Assembly: GCA_934148875.1 (NCBI GenBank)
Contig: CAKPDJ010000027.1
Coordinates: 1-17,707, forward strand
Reading direction: 5' to 3'
DNA from: an uncultured Bacilli bacterium
GTDB lineage: Bacteria > Bacillota_I > Bacilli_A > RF39 > UBA660
DNA: 17,707 bases
Below the pieces are notes generated by a model that saw only the letters and a list, made by a program, of their open reading frames with translations, did not search any database and was not told the origin of the DNA. This document shows positions 14,708 through 17,707 of the stretch, in pieces. Numbering within the stretch: position 1 is the stretch's first letter; each line of letters starts with the position of its first letter. The translations under genes were made by a program, and so were the position numbers.

Positions 14708-15970
14708 ATGATGAATGAAGGAAGCAAAAAAAAGAGTGCTGGTGAGGGAATTGAATTATTAAGTGGTGAAATGGAATTTATTAAATTAAAATCATTTTAT
14801 AGTGATATTCGTCAATTTTCTGAGGGTCTTGCTCCTGCTGGAAAAGATGGAATATATGGATATATTGATAAGAATGAAAATGAAATTATTACTTTTGAAT
14901 TTGAGGATGCTCTTCCATTTTCTGAGGGTCTTGCTCCTGTTAAAAAAGATGGAATGTATGGATATATTGATAAGGATGGAAAGGAAGTTATTCCTTTTGA
15001 ATTTGAGGATGCTCTTCCATTTTCCCAAGGCCTTGCTCCTGTTAAAAAAGATGGAATGTATGGATATATTGATAAGGATGGAAAGGAAGTTATTCCTTTT
15101 GAATTTGAGGATGCTCTTCCATTTTCCCAAGACCTTGCTCCTGTTAAAAAAAAGGAAAAATATGGATACATTGATAAGGATAGAAAGGTTATTATTCCTT
15201 TTGAATTTAGGGATGCCCATCCATTTTCTGAAGGTCTTGCTCTTGTAAAAAAAATTTTTGGATATAACTATATAAATAAAACCGGAAGGAACGTTATCTC
15301 GTTTAAAATTTATGACGCTCATCCATTTTCTGAAGGCCTTGCTCCTGTAATGATAAATATGGAAAGAATTATTGGTTGTTTTCCAGTAGGTGGGTATACC
15401 TACAAGAAGTATGAGGATAACTATGTATGGATTTATATAAATAAAAATGGTAAACAAATCATTCCATTTGAATTTGAAGACGCTTATCCATTTTATGGAG
15501 ATTACGCTTTTGTAAAAAGAGATGGAAAATCTATATTGATAAATAAAATGGGTGAAGAAGTATTAATTTCACTTCCCCATAATAGAATGACATTTTTAGG
15601 TAACAACTTGTTTTTTTTAACCGACTGTAATGGTAATCAATATCTAATGGAAAATAATTTAAAAATAGAAAAAATACCAAATACAAAATTAAATACAAAT
15701 GATGTAGAAAAAATAAAAATAATATCATCAAAAATCAATAGTGCCAAACAAATAAGGTTGTATTATGATTTAATAGTAGATGGGGAATTATCAACGTTTT
15801 ACACATTAGAAGAAAGAAATGATGCACTTGGAGTTGGAATGAAGGCTATAGAAAATTTAACTAGTAAGTACGAACTTGTACGTAGACTGCATGCAGATGT
15901 ATGTTATGACTATAGAAAACTAAAACAAAAAAATAATTCTAACTCTCACTATAGAAGAAATCCTTTTTAG
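14708..15970 (+). CDS. WG-like repeat protein (Tyr-Gly variant)
   Basis: 420 residues and the only plus-strand gene. Residues about 33-300 form seven repeats of the WG type (PF14903-like): consensus DALPFSEGLAPVKKDGMYGY followed by IDKDGKEVIPFEFE, 34 residues each. Where the family usually has Trp-Gly, these have Tyr-Gly; unit 6 has Trp241 followed by Ile. Unit 6 also carries a 21-residue insertion. A non-repeat C-terminal part (about 303-420) ends in a basic tail (NSHYRRNPF). No signal peptide or membrane segment is seen, so it is probably cytoplasmic. WG repeats are thought to be binding scaffolds; no function can be assigned. AGGGGGA before the ATG at 14708 supports the start; ATG at 14711 is an alternative. 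Units 2 and 3 are nearly identical in DNA. Confidence 0.9.
   Translation: MMNEGSKKKSAGEGIELLSGEMEFIKLKSFYSDIRQFSEGLAPAGKDGIYGYIDKNENEIITFEFEDALPFSEGLAPVKKDGMYGYIDKDGKEVIPFEFEDALPFSQGLAPVKKDGMYGYIDKDGKEVIPFEFEDALPFSQDLAPVKKKEKYGYIDKDRKVIIPFEFRDAHPFSEGLALVKKIFGYNYINKTGRNVISFKIYDAHPFSEGLAPVMINMERIIGCFPVGGYTYKKYEDNYVWIYINKNGKQIIPFEFEDAYPFYGDYAFVKRDGKSILINKMGEEVLISLPHNRMTFLGNNLFFLTDCNGNQYLMENNLKIEKIPNTKLNTNDVEKIKIISSKINSAKQIRLYYDLIVDGELSTFYTLEERNDALGVGMKAIENLTSKYELVRRLHADVCYDYRKLKQKNNSNSHYRRNPF
14804..15478 (+). repeat. Tandem coding repeats of 102 bp
   Basis: Unit starts at 14804, 14906, 15008, 15110, 15212 and 15314 are exactly 102 bases apart; the sixth unit is 165 bases long, and a seventh degenerate unit starts at 15479. 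Units at 14906 and 15008 differ at only 4 of 102 positions, all clustered near 14923-14929 against 15025-15031, and the start of the 15110 unit follows the second type. This indicates recent tandem duplication or gene conversion. Confidence 0.93.
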
Positions 15971-16073
15971 ATATAGAATACATTTATATGATAAATCAAA
16001 CTCATTTGAAGAAATTTTAATATCTTTATATTATCATTAGTGATGCTTATATTTAGTGATTGTCCAATAACCT

Positions 16074-16096
16074 ATATTTTCATAAGATGAAAATAT
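16074..16096. other. Perfect 10-bp hairpin
   Basis: ATATTTTCAT, loop AAG, ATGAAAATAT. No T-run on either side, so not a typical terminator; it may protect the 3' end of the repeat-gene mRNA. Confidence 0.45.
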
Positions 16097-16109
16097 TAAG
16101 TAATTAAAT

Positions 16110-16142
16110 TATTTGAAATTTTTAGTTTTTCAAATATTATAT
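16110..16142 (+). terminator. Possible terminator of the repeat gene (first)
   Basis: TATTTGAAA (16110-16118) pairs with TTTCAAATA (16128-16136) over a nine-base loop, followed by TTATATTTTA, a broken T-run. Confidence 0.4.
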
Positions 16143-16150
16143 TTTATATC

Positions 16151-16185
16151 GAAAAGCATTAACAAACTACTGTTAATACTTTTTC
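16151..16185 (+). terminator. Possible terminator of the repeat gene (second)
   Basis: GAAAAG-C-ATTAACA pairs with TGTTAAT-A-CTTTTTC around loop AACTAC, with one mismatch; the 3' arm ends in a T-run. It would work on the plus strand and perhaps also on the minus. Confidence 0.5.
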
Positions 16186-16214
16186 ATTTGATAATATAAT
16201 AGTGAAGTCGCTTT

Positions 16215-16249
16215 AAAACAAAAATAGAAACAAACTTTAAAGTTGTTTC
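16215..16249 (-). terminator. Terminator of the XRE gene at 16395
   Basis: On the minus strand GAAACAACTTT (16249-16239) pairs with AAAGTTTGTTTC (16238-16227, one extra base), then TATTTTTGTTTT. It lies about 145 bases after the stop, giving a long 3' untranslated region. Confidence 0.6.
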
Positions 16250-16394
16250 TAAATGATTCTACTTTTTTCTAGATTTTAATATTGTTCTAGTGTTAGAATA
16301 TCTTTCACTATCTCTATAACTGATGTAGTAAACACTTTATTTGTCTACAATATTCATAATTAATTTTTTAATATTTCTTATAATATACCATATC

Positions 16395-16862
16395 TCATTT
16401 TTTTAATTCTAAATTTTTCTTTATATATAAAGCACATCCATAGGCAAATATAAATACTCCAACTAATTTCAAACCAACTGATAATCCATCATAGAAACCT
16501 TTAAAAAAAGTTTCATCTTTTAGCCATTCAGCAAATCTCATATTTTGAATAACATCACCAAGGCAGCAAATTACTAAACCCGCTAAGGCATATCTTAATT
16601 GTCTAAATTTATCTATTATCCAAAGTAATTCGATAACTATCTCATCATCTTTATTTTCTTCTCCATTTAATAAGGTTGTTACAGTTATTCCCAATATATC
16701 ACATAAATCTTTAATAATAGAAATGTCTGGCATACATTTTCCATTCTCCCATTTACTAATAGCTTTATTAGTAACTCCTAGTTTTTCAGCTAATTGTTGT
16801 TGAGTTAACTTTTTTTCTTTTCTTTTTTCAGATATAAATTTTCCTATTTTTTCTTGATTCAT
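16395..16862 (-). CDS. XRE-family regulator with two C-terminal membrane helices
   Basis: 155 residues. The helix-turn-helix spans about 6-60 (LTQQQLAEKLGVTNKAISKWENG, then CMPDISIIKDLCDILGI). Two hydrophobic segments follow at about 90-106 and 127-148, and the protein ends in basic KKNLELKK, so it is probably membrane-anchored with the DNA-binding domain in the cytoplasm. I chose the ATG at 16862, which has AGGAGGAG directly upstream; an ATG at 16916 would lie upstream of the promoter's -10 box. It has its own promoter and terminator. It shares the XRE plus membrane plan with the gene at 11180 but is shorter. Target unknown. Confidence 0.88.
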   Translation of the reverse strand: MNQEKIGKFISEKRKEKKLTQQQLAEKLGVTNKAISKWENGKCMPDISIIKDLCDILGITVTTLLNGEENKDDEIVIELLWIIDKFRQLRYALAGLVICCLGDVIQNMRFAEWLKDETFFKGFYDGLSVGLKLVGVFIFAYGCALYIKKNLELKK

Positions 16863-16882
16863 AAAACTCCTCCTATGGCTAC

Positions 16883-16911
16883 ATTTTATAAATAATATTA
16901 ATATTTGTAAA
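16883..16911 (-). promoter_or_regulatory. Promoter of the XRE gene at 16395
   Basis: TTTACA at 16906-16911, a 17-base spacer and TAAAAT at 16883-16888, each one mismatch from consensus, 20 bases before the ATG at 16862. Confidence 0.65.
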
Positions 16912-16978
16912 TCCACTAGAGGTAGAGTTTTGTTTTTGTCATATGTTCCTACACTTAAATACTTCTTTAAATCCTTTC

Positions 16979-17012
16979 AAAAAAGAAAAAATCGACATAA
17001 ATGTTGATTTTA
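16979..17012 (-). terminator. Terminator downstream of the XRE gene at 17242
   Basis: On the minus strand AAATCAACAT pairs with ATGTCGATTT (one G-T pair) around a two-base centre, followed by a T-rich run TTTCTTTTTT. It lies about 230 bases after the stop at 17242, beyond the small frame at 17067-17201, so the two could share a transcript. Confidence 0.65.
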
Positions 17013-17066
17013 ATTTTATGTGCACAAATTGAGCCTGTTCACATCTTTTTTTGGCTACTTTAAATC

Positions 17067-17201
17067 TTACAGTCCCTTATAAAACATTCTATTTGCCACA
17101 ACATTTTTTATATTTTTTTCTGCTGTCACAAGTTCGGTCTTTTCAGTATATATGATATATATAGTATTATTTTTACTATATTTCTTTTCGTTTATGAACA
17201 T
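17067..17201 (-). CDS. Possible small protein of 44 residues, or remnant
   Basis: An ATG-to-TAA frame lies between the XRE gene stop and its downstream terminator, on the same strand. The sequence begins MFINEKKYSKNNTIYI and ends NVVANRMFYKGL. It has no membrane segment and is lysine-rich. AGAGGAAAC lies about 13 bases before the ATG, farther than usual. After the stop, the same frame continues with a few plausible codons broken by a further stop (DLK-stop), which could mean a decayed longer gene. I do not recognise it; with this AT content a frame of this size may be chance. Confidence 0.25.
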   Translation of the reverse strand: MFINEKKYSKNNTIYIIYTEKTELVTAEKNIKNVVANRMFYKGL

Positions 17202-17241
17202 AAAATATGCATATGTTTCCTCTTTTCAAAGCATAAATATA

Positions 17242-17541
17242 CTATTGTTTATAATATTGTTTTTCATTCAAATTTCGTAATATTTTTAATAAAATAATTC
17301 TGTAAATTTGCAATTTTTCCTTTGTATTCAATAAACTATCATGATATTTATCAATTCTTTCAAAATCCTCTAAATCAATCTGGTATTCTTGTAATAATCT
17401 AATTAATATATCATTTTTTGGATTCTTTTTTCCTTTTTCAATTTCTGTTATATATGATATTGATACACCAGTTTTTGTAGAAACATCAGTTATTGTCATA
17501 TCATTTGCTATTCTTGCAATTCTCAAAACTTCTCCTAACAT
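17242..17541 (-). CDS. Small XRE-family transcriptional regulator
   Basis: 99 residues. Residues about 3-60 form an XRE/SinR-like helix-turn-helix (MTITDVSTKTGVSISYITEIE, with the KGKKNPKND turn after it), followed by a short helical tail rich in Leu, Lys and Tyr that could dimerise. There is no membrane segment, unlike the other two XRE proteins here. I chose the ATG at 17541, which has GGATGAT five bases upstream; the ATG at 17550 lies inside that ribosome site. A near-consensus promoter precedes it. No toxin-type partner gene is evident in the window; a partner could lie beyond the right edge. Confidence 0.87.
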   Translation of the reverse strand: MLGEVLRIARIANDMTITDVSTKTGVSISYITEIEKGKKNPKNDILIRLLQEYQIDLEDFERIDKYHDSLLNTKEKLQIYRIILLKILRNLNEKQYYKQ

Positions 17542-17573
17542 TAATATCATCCTTCGTAATTAAATTTTTACTT

Positions 17574-17602
17574 ATGCTATCATATAACTTAGAGAATGTC
17601 AA
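17574..17602 (-). promoter_or_regulatory. Promoter of the small XRE gene
   Basis: Consensus TTGACA at 17597-17602, a 17-base spacer ending in TGA and a TAGCAT -10 at 17574-17579 (TG-A extended form). Initiation near 17567 leaves a leader of about 25 bases. Confidence 0.7.
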
Positions 17603-17707
17603 TATTGTATTACCTTTACTACTTCAAAACAACTGTAGAGTTACAATTGATGTGACACCATGTAAGTACAAAAAAAGCAAAAAATCCGATAAAATATTAA
17701 TTGAACA

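Larger units (their letters stand above)
15971..16394. other. Convergent intergenic region rich in hairpins
   Basis: 424 bases between the ends of the plus repeat gene and the minus XRE gene. It contains four hairpins listed separately. A 22-codon open stretch on the minus strand (about 16282-16350, ending TLEQY-stop) has no start or ribosome site and may be the decayed end of a lost gene or chance. Otherwise I see no gene. Confidence 0.6.
16917..17241. other. Intergenic region between two XRE genes
   Basis: About 325 bases. It contains the terminator at 16979-17012 and a possible 44-residue frame at 17067-17201 on the minus strand; a hairpin ATATAGTA...TACTATAT lies at 17159-17181. The part at 16917-16978 shows nothing clear. 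Confidence 0.6.

Noticed and set aside
14792..15457. Long open frames on the minus strand and in other plus frames across the repeat gene
   Set aside because: They arise because the 102-bp repeat keeps other frames open; they lack ribosome sites and give low-complexity repeats, while the plus frame gives a recognisable WG-like protein.
16195..16200. Perfect TATAAT on the plus strand
   Set aside because: No matching -35 and no gene or clear RNA downstream before the convergent terminator; expected by chance in such AT-rich sequence.
1..17707. tRNA, rRNA, CRISPR array, insertion sequence or prophage
   Set aside because: No cloverleaf with a TTC-loop motif, no regularly spaced direct repeats outside the coding repeats, no transposase or integrase motif, and no terminal inverted repeats were seen by eye; a tRNAscan, CRISPR and ISfinder search would settle it.

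Overview
This AT-rich window looks like a chromosomal segment of a low-GC Gram-positive bacterium (Bacillota), perhaps an uncultured gut member of Bacilli or Clostridia; the placement is inferred from gene content only. Stops are TAA, TAG and TGA, and TGA stands at the release-factor-2 frameshift site, so the standard bacterial code applies. FtsE, FtsX and a secreted M23 peptidase imply a peptidoglycan wall. All genes are on the minus strand except the WG-like repeat gene at 14708-15970.

Conserved half, in minus-strand order from high to low coordinates. A PspC-domain gene (11102) precedes a proline T-box leader with specifier CCU and proS, which encodes a short prolyl-tRNA synthetase without the editing insertion. 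L-lactate dehydrogenase follows and ends in a terminator. Next comes a tightly packed run: ASCH-domain protein, YjjG-like HAD nucleotidase, prfB with a +1 programmed frameshift, and two tandem YitT paralogues. It ends in a terminator built from the last codons of the second yitT. A new promoter then starts ftsE-ftsX-M23 peptidase, the FtsEX division module with its likely cognate cell-wall hydrolase. Last is a separately transcribed 396-residue protein of unknown function that appears to be an internal duplication.

Accessory half (about 11.2-17.7 kb). It holds three XRE-family regulators, two of them with C-terminal membrane segments, a DUF998 membrane protein paired with an HD-domain phosphohydrolase, a nucleoside hydrolase, and a plus-strand protein built of seven WG-like repeats whose DNA is partly near-identical in tandem. 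Gaps here are long (376, 424 and about 325 bases) and rich in hairpins, with one or two possible small or decayed frames.

I found no tRNA, rRNA, CRISPR array, insertion sequence or prophage. The best supported notable items are the prfB recoding site, the proline T-box over an INS-less ProRS, the duplicated 396-residue unknown protein, and the recently expanded repeat gene. None proves a new system.
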